Origin: Zea mays
Lineage: Eukaryota > Streptophyta > Magnoliopsida > Poales > Poaceae
Reading direction: 5' to 3'
Assembly: GCF_902167145.1 (NCBI RefSeq)
Contig: NC_050098.1
Location: 75,308,207 to 75,372,206, forward strand
DNA: 64,000 bases
Part shown: piece by piece, positions 10,735 through 20,966 of the stretch
How positions within the stretch are numbered: the stretch's first letter is position 1
Layout of the letters: each line of letters begins with the position of its first letter
Program-made: the position numbers and the translations under genes
The notes under the pieces: generated by a model
Told to the model about the DNA's origin: nothing
The model's input: only the letters and a program-made list of their open reading frames with translations
Databases searched by the model: none

Positions 10735-13700
10735 TTATACATAATATCGCCGAAGCTCATCCGCATTCCTAGATCTAGGAATGTCGTTGCCGTCCATATC
10801 CTTCAATCTATATGAACCGGGTCTTGACGAAGATACTACCAAAAAAGGTCCCTCCCATTTCAACTGCAACTTGCCCACTATATCTGGGTTAGCCACTCTC
10901 CGAAGCACCAAATGTCCTGGCTCAATATTCTTTAGCCGAACCTTTCTATCAGGCCATTTGATTGTTTCGGCTTGATATTTATTGATGTTCTCCACAGCTT
11001 GAAGCCTGATCCCTTCTATAGCATCTTTTTCCACAGAATGATCAGCTTCAGGATCTGATTCTGCCGAAGCTACTACTCTTATTGATCCAGTTTTAGCTTC
11101 TTCCGGGGTTATTGCTTCGTCACCAAACAATAATTTGAATGGAGTAAAGCCTGTTGACCTTGATGTTGTTGTGTTGTGGCTCCATACCACTTTGGTTAAT
11201 TGATCTAGCCACTTTCCCCTGGGTTGATTGAAGATTAACTTCATTATTCCTGTCATTATGATGCCATTGGCTCTTTCAATGAGTCCATTTGACTCCGGAT
11301 GCCTGACTGATGCAAAATGGACCTTCATGCCAATTTGATCACAGAATTCTCTGAAAGCTTCGGAGTCGAACTGTGTTCCATTATCTACAGTGATGGCCTT
11401 TGGTACTCCGAAGTGACAAACAATATTCTGCCAGAAAAACTTTTGAATGGTGGCCGAAGTTATTGTGGCTAAAGGCTTTGCCTCAATCCATTTAGAAAAA
11501 TATTCCACAGCCACTACAACATATCTTAAGTTTCCTTGGGCCGGTGGTAACGGACCTAACAAGTCAAGGCCCCACCTTTGCAATGGCCAGATGGGTTGTA
11601 TCAGCTGAGTTAGGGACGAAGGTTGTTTTTGATCTCTTGCACATTTCTGACAACCTTCGCACTTTTGAACTAATTCCGCTGCATCTGAAGCTGCCTTCGG
11701 CCAATAAAACCCTTGACGGAAAACTTTTCCAAGTAACGGCCTAGATCCAATGTGAGATCCACACAGGCCTGCATGTATTTCTTTCATCAATTCTATGCCT
11801 TCGGCTCTAGATAAACACTTGAGTAATGGAGCACAAACTCCATGCTTGTACAACTCCCCTTTTATCATGACATATGGACGAGCTCTTGCCTCTATCCTCC
11901 TGTTGTAAGTTTCGTCATCTGAAAGGAAATTACCCTGAAGGTAAGAGATAATCTCAGTTCTCCAGTCTTCACTATAAATAGGAGATATATTGAGGACTGC
12001 TCTTTCAAGAAGTTCCACTGAAGGTGCTTTTATTGTTTCGAAGAACACATCCGAAGGTAAGGGCAGCCCCTGTGCTGCTGACTTAGCTAGCAAATCAGCA
12101 TGCTCATTTTGTCCTCGAGGGATATTTTTGACAGAAAATCCTTCGAAGGAAGCTTCAATCCTTCGGACCGTGTATAGATATTTTTCAAGCTTCAGATCTT
12201 TAGCCTTACAACTCTTGTCGATATGACTCGAAACAACCTGGGAATCAGTTTTAAGAATGGCCCTTCTGATTCCCATTGCTTTTAACTTCCGAAGGCCCAA
12301 AAGCAGGGCTTCGTACTCAGTAATATTGTTAGTACAACTAAAATCGAGTCTTGCTGCATAACAAGTTTTAACTTTGGATGGTGAGACCAACACAGCGACT
12401 GCTCCTGCTCCGAAGGTTCCCCAAGACCCATCGCAAAACACTGTCCATACTTCGGCATCTTTATTTGTTTCTTCATCCTGAGCCCCTGGCGTCCAGTCAG
12501 CAATGAAATCTGCCAACGCTTGAGACTGGATCGAAGATCTATGCACATAATCAATGCAAAATTCATTGAGCTCTGCAGCCCATTTTCCAATCCGTCCAGT
12601 AGCTTCTCTATTTCTCATAATATCCTTCAACTGTTGTGAAGAAGGAACAACAATATTGTCTGCTTGAAAGTAATGCCGAAGCTTCCTGGATGCCATCAAA
12701 ACAACATATAACACCTTCTCTAATTCTATATAGTTTTTCTTTGATATACTAAGAACTTCAGATACAAAATACACTGGGACCTGCTTCTTGACTTGGCCAT
12801 CAAGCTTCTCCTGGACAAGTGCTGCACTTACCGCTGAATGCGAAGCTGCCACATATAATAACAAAGGAGCCCCTGGCATTGGTGGAGTTAATGTTGTTAA
12901 ATCTATCAAATATTGCTTCAGTTCCTCGAAGGCTTTTTGTTGGCTTGGTCCCCATTGAAAGACTTCGACTGATTTCAGCACTTCGAAGAATGGTAAATTT
13001 CTCTCTGCTGATCTGGATATGAACGTATTGAGAGATGCCAGCCTCCCTGTCAATCTTTGGGCCCCCTTTTTTGTAGTTGGTGGCTCCATTCGAAGTATAG
13101 CTTCAATTTTACTTGGATTAGCTTCAATTCCCTTTGTTGAAACCAAGCATCCAAGAAATTTCCCCTTCTTTACTCCGAAGACACATTTTTCTGGATTCAA
13201 CTTTAGACCAGCTTGTCTAAAACTGGCGAAGGTCTCCTGCAAATCAGCAATGTGATTTTCCTGCTTCGTGCTTTTTACAATGATATCATCAACATAAGTT
13301 AGCACATTTCTGCCTATCTGAGAGTGGAGAACCTTCGCAGTCATTCTGCTGAAACTTCCTCCAGCGTTCTTGAGCCCCTCAGGCATCCGAAGGTAACAAT
13401 ATGTTCCACTAGGGGTTATGAAACTGGTCTTCGGCTCATCCTCCTTCTTCATCCAAATTTGATGATAGCCTGAATAACAATCGAGAAGACTCATAAGCTC
13501 TGACGAAGCTGCTGCATCAACTAAGGAGTCTATCCTTGGCAATGGGAATTCGTCCTTCGGACAGGCCTTGTTGAGATCCGTAAAATCGATACACATTCGC
13601 CATTTGCCATTGGCCTTTTTTACCATAACAGTGTTAGCTAGCCATTCTGGGTACTTTACTTCTCTGATAACTCCTACACTGAGGAGTCTTTTGACTTCAT

Positions 13701-14688
13701 TCCGAGCGCCTTCGGCCTTGTCATCAGACATTTTCCGAAGCCTCTGCTTTCTGGGTCTGAAAGATGGGTCAACATTGAGCGAGTGTTCAATAACATCCCT
13801 GTTAACTCCGCAAAGATCATTGGCTGACCATGCAAAAACATCTTTGTTGTTGAACAAAAACCTTATCAAGGTTTTCTCCTGTTCTTCGGATAATTGAGAG
13901 CCAAACAGTACCTTCTGCTCTGCTATGTCCTCACATAAGAGCATGGGCTTCGGCTGATCTGCTGAAGCTGCTTTCTCCCTTCTGAATTTGTACTGTTCAC
14001 AAGCTTCAGCTCCATCTATGTTATGGATTGCTTTTGAGTCAGTCCAGTTTCCCTCGGCCCTTCTGGCAGCTTCCTGACTTCCATGAATAGCAATGGGTCC
14101 TTGATCCGAAGGTATCTTCATGCAAAGGTAAGCAGGATGAAGAATTGCTTCGAAAGCGTTGAGGGTGCCACGACCAATAATTGCATTGTAAGGGTATTCC
14201 ATGCCAACAATGTCAAACACAACTTGCTCGGTTCTGGTGTTGTTGATGAAGCCGAAGGTCACTGGCATGGTGATCTTGCCCAGTGCTACAATCTGTCTTC
14301 CTCCGAAGCCACAGAGAGGGTGTGTAGCATCATGAATCTTGTCTTCTGGCTCTTGCATTTGTCTGAAGGCCTTAGCAAATATAATATCAGCTGCACTGCC
14401 TGTATCAACCAAAACATTGTGGACCAGAAATCCTTTGATAACGCAAGAAATAACCATAGCATCGTTATGAGGAAAATCCTTGAGCTGAAGATCCTCTTGG
14501 GAGAAGGTGATTGGAATGTGTGACCATCTTGACTTGATGAAGGCTCCCTGCACTCCAACATGTTGTACCCTTCTCTGCGCCTCTTTCTTCTGCTTTTTGT
14601 TGGCTGGTTCTGAGCACGAACCACCTGTTATCGGGAACACCAGCTTCGGGGCCGAAGCAGCTCCAGCTTGATCGTTAATCGAAGCCAT
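10735..14688 (-). CDS. pol: E2 Pol polyprotein (PR-RT-RNH-aRNH-INT), intact
   Basis: An uninterrupted 1317-residue polyprotein starting at ATG 14688. Protease DTGS is at residues 95-98 and reverse transcriptase YVDD at 465-468. A degenerate first RNase H follows. The second, archaeal-type RNase H starts at FCDGSW (about 751) and keeps its acidic residues (DGS, YEAL, TDS, HAD). Integrase has an HHCC finger (HAGLCGSHIG), Asp residues in GLDLL and VDNGTQFD, Glu in LIERANG, and the C-terminal WEGPFLV. It cuts, copies and integrates the element DNA. Unusually no Gag precedes it: the ATG lies about 43 bases after the primer site, followed by a short lead and the ITGGS linker that normally connects Gag to protease. 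Every catalytic motif I checked is present. Confidence 0.93.
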   Translation of the reverse strand: MASINDQAGAASAPKLVFPITGGSCSEPANKKQKKEAQRRVQHVGVQGAFIKSRWSHIPITFSQEDLQLKDFPHNDAMVISCVIKGFLVHNVLVDTGSAADIIFAKAFRQMQEPEDKIHDATHPLCGFGGRQIVALGKITMPVTFGFINNTRTEQVVFDIVGMEYPYNAIIGRGTLNAFEAILHPAYLCMKIPSDQGPIAIHGSQEAARRAEGNWTDSKAIHNIDGAEACEQYKFRREKAASADQPKPMLLCEDIAEQKVLFGSQLSEEQEKTLIRFLFNNKDVFAWSANDLCGVNRDVIEHSLNVDPSFRPRKQRLRKMSDDKAEGARNEVKRLLSVGVIREVKYPEWLANTVMVKKANGKWRMCIDFTDLNKACPKDEFPLPRIDSLVDAAASSELMSLLDCYSGYHQIWMKKEDEPKTSFITPSGTYCYLRMPEGLKNAGGSFSRMTAKVLHSQIGRNVLTYVDDIIVKSTKQENHIADLQETFASFRQAGLKLNPEKCVFGVKKGKFLGCLVSTKGIEANPSKIEAILRMEPPTTKKGAQRLTGRLASLNTFISRSAERNLPFFEVLKSVEVFQWGPSQQKAFEELKQYLIDLTTLTPPMPGAPLLLYVAASHSAVSAALVQEKLDGQVKKQVPVYFVSEVLSISKKNYIELEKVLYVVLMASRKLRHYFQADNIVVPSSQQLKDIMRNREATGRIGKWAAELNEFCIDYVHRSSIQSQALADFIADWTPGAQDEETNKDAEVWTVFCDGSWGTFGAGAVAVLVSPSKVKTCYAARLDFSCTNNITEYEALLLGLRKLKAMGIRRAILKTDSQVVSSHIDKSCKAKDLKLEKYLYTVRRIEASFEGFSVKNIPRGQNEHADLLAKSAAQGLPLPSDVFFETIKAPSVELLERAVLNISPIYSEDWRTEIISYLQGNFLSDDETYNRRIEARARPYVMIKGELYKHGVCAPLLKCLSRAEGIELMKEIHAGLCGSHIGSRPLLGKVFRQGFYWPKAASDAAELVQKCEGCQKCARDQKQPSSLTQLIQPIWPLQRWGLDLLGPLPPAQGNLRYVVVAVEYFSKWIEAKPLATITSATIQKFFWQNIVCHFGVPKAITVDNGTQFDSEAFREFCDQIGMKVHFASVRHPESNGLIERANGIIMTGIMKLIFNQPRGKWLDQLTKVVWSHNTTTSRSTGFTPFKLLFGDEAITPEEAKTGSIRVVASAESDPEADHSVEKDAIEGIRLQAVENINKYQAETIKWPDRKVRLKNIEPGHLVLRRVANPDIVGKLQLKWEGPFLVVSSSRPGSYRLKDMDGNDIPRSRNADELRRYYV

Positions 14689-14719
14689 CAGCTCAAAAAG
14701 TGGAAGTGAGTTGACCGGA

Positions 14720-14730
14720 GGTGGGCGCCA
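14720..14730 (-). other. E2 primer-binding site
   Basis: TGGCGCCCACC on the minus strand, directly after the 5' LTR, identical to the E1 primer site over 11 bases. Confidence 0.75.
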
Positions 14731-14731
14731 A

Positions 14732-15315
14732 TGTTGGGGACTTGTTCTCAAATGCTATGAATTAAGAACAAGGCAACATAAAATGTTAAATGTTAATGTC
14801 CTTCGTCCAATGAAGCATTATTCCCTTGGGGATTAATGGACCTTGGACGAAGGTTGATGACAATACGATTATGAAGGTTAAATCTTCGTAATTGAATTTT
14901 AATAGATTGTATAAGATAACATAAAATATAGAGTATCAAAGGTAAATGAATCATAAACGAACCATATTATATCTACTCAGTATATTTAATCATTGAATAC
15001 AGTTATACCTCTGCCTTGGCAAAGATTGGTTCCCGAATGATGCAATTGCAAATACCGGAATCCCTGAACAGTAAAGAAATATTGTTCACTATTTATAGGA
15101 ACAGGGCACAGCCTGTGGGGAATTACAATTATGCCCCTTATAAGGGATTACAACAGCGACCCAAACATTTATGGACTAAAAGATCATTCTACTTTTAAGT
15201 CGGTTTGTAATTCCGAAGCTTCATGAAGAGGATCCTTCGGTCATCTCATGCGGACAGCTTCAGCCGAAGCTGCTTCTTCCTACAAGACCTTCTGCGACGA
15301 AGCATAGTCCCAACA
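14732..15315 (-). repeat. E2 5' LTR
   Basis: 584 bp, 98.3% identical to the 3' LTR by eye. The TATA box on the minus strand is at 15090-15097. It drives transcription leftwards, antisense to E1. Confidence 0.95.
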
Positions 15316-15860
15316 GGAGTTGTGGAACGCGCCAATGGAAAAATCTTCACAGCTATCAAAAAGATGCTCCTCGATGAAAAAAGGGCAGATGGACCGATTT
15401 GTTACCCGAGGCGGTCTGGGCACTAAACACGACTGAGTGCAGGGCGACCGAGTTCACTCCTTTCTGCCTTCTATACGGATCGGAGGCCATGACCCCACAA
15501 GAAATAAAACATGGGTACCCACGAACAGTTCCATCAGCCGTCCCCGACGTGGACGAGCCAACTTCAAAGGATCTCATTGACGGAGACCGAGTCTTCGCCC
15601 TATAGGCCCTAAACAAATACCAAGCCCAAACAAAAGCATGGCGCAACCACGCAGTCATCCCGAGGGAATTCAGCGAAGGGGACCTCGTACTCGTCCGAAC
15701 AGCTCGGACAGAATCCAGGGGCAAGCTAGAGCCCAGGTGGGAGGGCCCCTTCATAGTCAAGACGAAAGCTTCCCCCAGCGCTTACAGGCTCACAACGCCA
15801 AACGGCGAAGACCTGGAGCACTCCTGGAACATCGACAACCTCCGCAATTTTTTTGTTTGA

Positions 15861-16086
15861 CTCATCAGGGCTGATTTGCCCTTGTAATTCGCAAAAACAA
15901 TCATATTCTGGCCCGCGCTCTTTTCCTCCCGGGGGGTGAGGTTTTTAACGAGGTGGAGCCATGTAATATATGTGTGAAAAATCCCCCGCAAAAACATGCG
16001 TCAAAAAAAAGACCGCGACGACGGTCTTCGACATTCGACCAATACGAGGTCACCGCGAGGCTCAGCGCTAGCCACCCTCGCGTGCG
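15861..16086. other. E1 spacer after pol
   Basis: No coding sequence. It contains CTCCCGGGGGGTGAGG and a purine-poor stretch leading into the minisatellite. Confidence 0.5.
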
Positions 16087-16364
16087 ACAAATCCGCGCAG
16101 AAGTCGCCTAAGGGTGCTGCCGGACTAGCACAAGTGCGAAAAACCTAAGTCTACCGCGAAGACTATCCGTGCAGAAGTCGCCTAAGGGTGCAGCCGGACT
16201 AGCACAACAAGTGCGAAAAACCGAAGTCTACCGCGAAGACTATCCGTGCAGAAGTCGCGTAAGGGTGCAGCCGGACTAGCACAACAAGTGCGAAAAACCG
16301 AAGTCTACCGCGAAGACTATCCGTGCAGAAGTCGCCTAAGGGTGCAGCCGGACTAGCACAACAA
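16087..16364 (+). repeat. E1 minisatellite, 77-bp unit
   Basis: About 3.6 tandem copies. Units beginning GACTATCCGTGCAG start at 16161, 16238 and 16315, exactly 77 bp apart; the first copy (from 16087) is 3 bp shorter. Each contains GTCGCCTAAGGGTGCAGC, resembling the core of the E2 and E4 repeats and in the same orientation relative to pol. Confidence 0.92.
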
Positions 16365-17013
16365 AAGCAAAAACGACCACACCAAACTGTCCGTGCCAAG
16401 ACCGACTATATGCGCACCAGCACAGCATAACAAAATACACCAGACCAAGTACATAACGCCTTCGCAAGCATAGCCAAGTGTGCGGGGGCACACAACCTCA
16501 TCATACAAGCCTTTACACATGTACAAGCGAGGGCACCACACTTCACATCGGCTCAACCTTAGGAATAATTCCCATCTCCCTATAGTTAAATAACATTATC
16601 CTAAGCTCCTCACCCGCAAAAAGACTTTGCAATTCCCCTTCACCTGTACTCACGGCGGCTGGCAAAGACAACAGTTCCTGCCGGCCAGCCCTACTCACAC
16701 GAAGCCTACCTCCCTCCGCCCCACTCACTCTACGCTTCGCAACGACCCTTCGCCGCCGGCGCCCGGTACTCGGACCAGGCACATCTTCTGTGTCCGCAGC
16801 GTGCGGTGAAGCCTCCGCCGCTGCCACATCCAAGGCCGCAAAGTAGTCCAAGTCCTCCTCCGACGACTCCTCAGTCCACTCAACCGAGCTCCCAGAGTCA
16901 GCAAAATTAGAAAACTCAGATGCAGACCCATCATATTTATTACCACCATCCACGGTCGAAGCCGCCAAAAAATTAGTAGTGGCGGTTGCGTGCGCAGGCC
17001 AAAAATCTTGAAC

Positions 17014-17079
17014 CTGCGCAGCAACCAAAGTTCAGCAACATATCCAAAATTCCCTAACTATCCACACCCACTACGCCAC
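17014..17079 (-). other. Predicted intron, E1 accessory gene
   Basis: TCGCAG|GTGGCG donor and CTGCGCAG|GTT acceptor, 66 bp, phase 0. It joins the proline/alanine-rich exon to the last exon. Confidence 0.6.
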
Positions 17080-17382
17080 CTGCGAAGACCCAGCCGTCGC
17101 GGGAGCCTCCACCGTCGCCTCCGCTGTCGCCTCCGCCGCCACCGTCGCAGGATCTTCAGCCCTCGGCGCAGCGGCTGCGGGGGCATCAGGCGCGCCTTCG
17201 GCGGTCTCTGGGGGCGGGTCTCCACCGGCCGCAGCAGCTGCGGGGGCATCCGGAGCGCCTTCCGCAGTCTCCGGGGGCAGCTCCAGAGCGGCCCCGGACA
17301 CGGCCTCCGCCGGGATCGGCTCCGGGTCAGGCAGCGCGCTGTTCAACGCCCCGAAGTCGTCCACCCTCTCGCCACGTGCCAC

Positions 17383-17449
17383 CTAAGACACAGCACACAA
17401 ATTCAGCAAACCCACACATAGCCCACATCCAGCAAACGCCAAACGTTAC
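17383..17449 (-). other. Predicted intron, E1 accessory gene
   Basis: GCTCAG|GTAACG donor and GTCTTAG|GTGGC acceptor, 67 bp, phase 0. Without splicing the frame runs into unrelated hydrophobic sequence. Confidence 0.7.
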
Positions 17450-18196
17450 CTGAGCCCTCGCCGTCTCGGCCCGCTCCCTGACCACCTCGCGACCGTGCGG
17501 ACCCCACATCCGGTCGTAGATGGCTCCGGCGGATTCCTTCACTATGGGGTCCTCAACCTTGTAGATATCTCGCTCAAAATCTTCATCAGCTTGGTCGAAG
17601 ACCTCAAAGTGCCGGCACCCTTCGCGAGAGAGCGCGTTCATCGCCCCCTCGCAGGTGACCAGGGAGGCATACGACATAAACCCCTCCACGATAGTGGGGA
17701 GTGCCTGCAACTCCTCCTGTACCCACTCCAGGCAGCGAAGTCCGGGCTCTCGGTCCGGCACTTCGAAGTCACCGGTCCGCGCGCCCAGCTCATGGTATGA
17801 ATCCATAAGCTGTTTGCGCGTCCGCTCAGCCTCCGCACGCGTCGCGGCCTCGGCCCTCTCCACACGGCTCTCCAGGGCGCTGAGCCGCTCCTGCAACTGC
17901 TCGGCGCGCTCCCTGGCAAGATTGCCCTCCGCCCACGCCAGATTGGCCTCCGCCTGCGCAGCCTGCGCCTTGGCGAGGGCCTCGTTGGTCTCCCTCCTCT
18001 CCCCCGCCAGTTGGCGCCGGAGGTCAGTCTTCTCCCCCTCTAGTGCGGCCACCTTGTCTGCCAGCTTGCGGCACTTACTGTCGGCAGTCGATTTTTCGCG
18101 GACGGCGTCAGCATGTTGCGTCCGAAGTCTCTCGACTTCGGCAGACACAACGGCAGTGAGGGCCCCCGACGCCGTGCGGTCTGCGAAGTCAGCCGC

Positions 18197-18264
18197 CTGC
18201 AAAACTCACGTAAGACCGCGGCCCCAACAAAGCCAAAAAAAACCCGAAGTCTAGCTCAACAGAC
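18197..18264 (-). other. Predicted intron, E1 accessory gene
   Basis: AGTCAG|GTCTGT donor and TTTTGCAG|GCGGCT acceptor, 68 bp, phase 0. It joins LKEVKEALSQ to AADFADR. Confidence 0.65.
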
Positions 18265-20330
18265 CTGACTTAGTGCCTCCTTCACCTCCTTCAGCCAGCG
18301 GGACACAGCACCCGCCTCATCCCTGACAGCCGCGAGTGCCGACATCTCGCCTCCAGCACCAAGAGCACGGCCCCTCACCTTCGGCACTACGGCAGCCGCC
18401 ATGGTCACCGCGGCAGGCGCAACAATAACAAGTTAGCCCTCGTCCGACCCTGCGACGTATCAACGAACCTTAAAAAAAACGAGCCAACGGCTTCCACCAA
18501 GATAGTCGTCCACACTAATATCGGTGGCGAAGTCGGCGACGCCCTTGCTCGGCGACGGCAACCCTCGGGCCGCCTTCGCGACCTCCGGCACCCTGCTGGA
18601 CGCCGGCACAGCCTTCGCAGGCCTGGAACCACCGGCGCCAGCCGCAGCCTCCGGCGCCTTGCTAGATGCAGGAACAGCCGACTTCGCCGCCAGCGGCGGC
18701 TTGCCTCCACCGGGGGCAGCAGCCTTCGCAGCCCCTCGCTGCCTCTTCAGCCTGGCTTCATGAAGCCTGACAACTGCCTGGCGCTTCTGTGCAGCTCCCT
18801 GGCGATCCTTGTCCATCACTGCCGACACAACAGCAGCAATATTCCGCCCGTAAGGAAACACTTTCCATTCACGAACCATACGGGATGTAAAAAAGTCTTC
18901 GCCGTCCGCGCGGGGGATAGGAACATTCCTAGGCCACCAACCCCCGGTAACCCTCAGCATCCACGCCGAAGACTCCCGGAGCTCGGGCGAAGACATCCTT
19001 CCCCCCGGGGCCGCGCATGTCCTCATCAACTCTCTAGCAAAACCATCTAAAGCCCCAAGTCCTCCCATAACAGTACCTAGTTTCCTCTTCTTAGAGGATG
19101 GGGCGGCCGCCGGCGCAGGGTCGTCTCCACACTCTACCACCGGCTTCTTCCCGCGGCGGTCCACATCATCTTGGCCCGGATAGCCGTTATACGGTAGTCG
19201 ATTCAATTCAAAAACCCTGTTCAAACGGTCATTCGACCCGCAGATATCCCAGCTACGCTGGCCCTCTGTCCTCGGCACGTACCGACCCACGATCCGCACC
19301 GCCCCATCCTCCACCTCACGCACAAAGGCGGCCGGATCGCGGCTTTGCAGATCCAGCGCGAAGGCGGGACTTCGCACCATCTTCCCACCATGGGAAGGCA
19401 TCTGGCGAGGGCACACTTCACCCAACGCCCAGCCATGCGCCAAGGGCCATACCCCGTACGCCACAAATTCTTCAACCAAGTCGCGCCCACTGCTCAGGCC
19501 GACGGCGCACCGAAGGGCCCCTTCGTCCGCATCCTCCTCCGCCACCTCAAAGGGCGGGTATGCTGAGTAAAAATGCGAACACATTTCGGACACGGGGAGC
19601 CCCTCATGGTCTTCGACGGTACCCTCCGCGACGTAAAACCAAAACTCATTCCAATTGCCCCACTTGTTGCGGGCGCAAGGAACCAACTCGACTACCTCCA
19701 TCGTGGTCTTGCCGGTCTTCGGCGTAAACGTACAGGACCCAAACTGGGCAACTTCATCTCCAATCATCCTCTTCTGCCAGTGCAGGCAATAGTACTTCGC
19801 AAAGACTTCGCCTTCAACTTCACCACGGCATTTGGAGTCAGCTGATGGATCTGAACGTTGAATCTGCGCAGCACTTCTCCAACAAATCGGTGCGCAGGCA
19901 GGCGGAGACCGGCGGCGAAGAACGCCTCGAACACAACCAAATCTCCTTCCGGCTCGGGAACTTTCTCCGTCCCCGGGACGCGGGCAACTCCGCCGCCAAA
20001 GTAGCCCAGCCGCTGCATATCTTGCACACGGACCGATGACATCCGCGACACACCAAAATCCACCGTATCGCCGGCGCGTAACTCCTCCGCCACCAGAGTA
20101 CTTGGCGTCCCCTCAGACGAGGCGTCGGCCGGCGGCGTAGCGGCAGCAGAAGAAGAAGAGGTCGGCATCGCTACGTACCGTCGGCGGCGGCGGGCAGTCT
20201 GCTTCACTCGAGCCAGATCTCCGGCGAACAAAAGCAAGGAGGGCAGACGAGCAGCAAGACAGTGGAAAAAGCGGCTAGGGTTTTCACGGAGCGCGGAAAG
20301 TGGAGTTCAAAACGCGCCGACCCCCACCCC

Positions 20331-20337
20331 TTTTATA
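20331..20337 (-). promoter_or_regulatory. TATA box of the E1 antisense accessory gene
   Basis: TATAAAAGG on the minus strand, about 115-165 bp upstream of the possible starts, outside the LTR. It is positioned like the E2 internal TATA box. Confidence 0.65.
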
Positions 20338-20494
20338 CACAGAGCGCGGCGCTTCGGGAAACCCGCAGTCCAACAGTACGGTGTCAATCAACGGTCATGT
20401 CAAAAACCCCCGCGGAACCACTTCGAGCGAGGGCAGCGTCTCCGCCATCTAGCGACGTCTTCGGCACTAGATGACTTTGTCGAACTGGTCCCTC

Positions 20495-20504
20495 GGAGGG
20501 CAAA
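20495..20504 (+). other. E1 polypurine tract
   Basis: GGAGGGCAAA directly abuts the 3' LTR and is the expected plus-strand primer. Confidence 0.7.
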
Positions 20505-20966
20505 TGTTGGGGCGAAGGCAAAGACGCCACCCTTCGCTTCAGTCGTTGGTCCAACGGAGATAAAACGGGCGGGGACACCCTTCGCCTCATACGACATCAG
20601 ACGAAGGCCTGCGACGAGGTCACCCCACCGTGCGGCCTCGTCCAGCTCGGAGGCCCACGTGTGATCCGGCCCATTGTAACGGGCCCTGCGTGGCCGCTGC
20701 GTGTTACGGGCCTACTTTGTAAAGGCATCCCTGTAATTACAGTCTGTAACCCTGCTTGATGGGAATATTCTGGGGATAACTTAGGTGTCTGAGGGCACAT
20801 GCGTCCTTAACACGAGACGCTGGGCGCTCAGATACCTATAAATACCCCCGCACAGTGCCCGTGAGAGGCCAGATTAACAGAGCTATTGTCATCTTGCGTG
20901 AGAACCCTGTTAACGTCTTTGTTCACCCTTGTTGGATCCCCTTGCAACTTAGAGCAAGTTCCAATA
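20505..20966 (+). repeat. E1 3' LTR
   Basis: 462 bp; lacks the 13-bp segment of the 5' copy. TATA box at 20837-20844. It ends CCAATA, one change from CCAACA, and is followed by GGAGG. Confidence 0.93.

Larger units (their letters stand above)
5922..15315 (-). mobile_element. E2: Grande-like Tat retrotransposon lacking gag
   Basis: The element lies on the minus strand between 584-bp LTRs (5922-6505 and 14732-15315). Flanks AGAGT (5917-5921) and GGAGT (15316-15320) are a target duplication with one mismatch. The LTRs differ at 10 of 584 positions (1.7%). Order on the element's own strand: 5' LTR, primer site, pol, minisatellite, antisense accessory gene, purine tract, 3' LTR. An antisense gene downstream of pol is a known trait of the maize Grande family; the family name is my inference. 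Gag is missing although pol is open throughout. Confidence 0.93.
2146..15860 (+). pseudogene. E1 pol (PR-RT-RNH-INT), interrupted by E2
   Basis: Pol reads open from 2146 to the E2 insertion at 5921 and resumes at 15316. Visible in order: protease with VDNGSQADIIF (the usual DTGS is DNGS), reverse transcriptase with YVDDIIV at about 3873-3893, a first RNase H, a second archaeal-type RNase H beginning HCNGAW, and integrase with the HHCC finger (HSGTCGSHAG) and catalytic Asp residues in GLDIV and VDNGKQFD. The integrase Glu lies in VVERAN just beyond the insertion. The C-terminal GPF-type motif WEGPFIV is near 15740. Lesions besides E2 are a frameshift near 15400, a TAG at 15603-15605 and Asp to Asn in the second RNase H. 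The end is TGA at 15858-15860. Confidence 0.92.
16543..20216 (-). pseudogene. E1 antisense accessory gene (Transposase_28-like), multi-exon
   Basis: Homologous to the E2 accessory gene by layout and motifs. Reading leftwards, the start equivalent to the E2 MARV start is LARVKQTARR with CTG at 20216-20214; the next in-frame ATG is at 20168. AGLRLPAH and HQLTPNAVVKL follow. A frameshift near 19810 separates this from a long segment ending near 18460 that includes a KKRKL basic cluster. A further exon (about 18395-18265) and a long coiled-coil exon (18196-17450) follow, then a proline/alanine-rich exon (17382-17080) and a last acidic exon with RRRRR (17013-16543, stop TGA). The join between about 18480 and 18400 is unresolved. 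The protein is probably nuclear; its function is unknown. Confidence 0.72.
285..20966 (+). mobile_element. E1: Tat-clade Ty3/Gypsy LTR retrotransposon, split by E2
   Basis: A complete but inactive element. The 5' LTR is 285-759 and the 3' LTR 20505-20966. GGAGG at 280-284 and 20967-20971 is a perfect 5-bp target duplication. A primer site follows the 5' LTR and a purine tract precedes the 3' LTR. The order is gag, protease, reverse transcriptase, RNase H, integrase, minisatellite, then an antisense accessory gene, which is the layout of the Tat clade. The LTRs differ by one 13-bp indel and about 10 substitutions over 462 aligned bases (about 2.2%). E2 sits inside integrase. The last LTR dinucleotide is TA in the 3' copy instead of CA. 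Confidence 0.93.
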
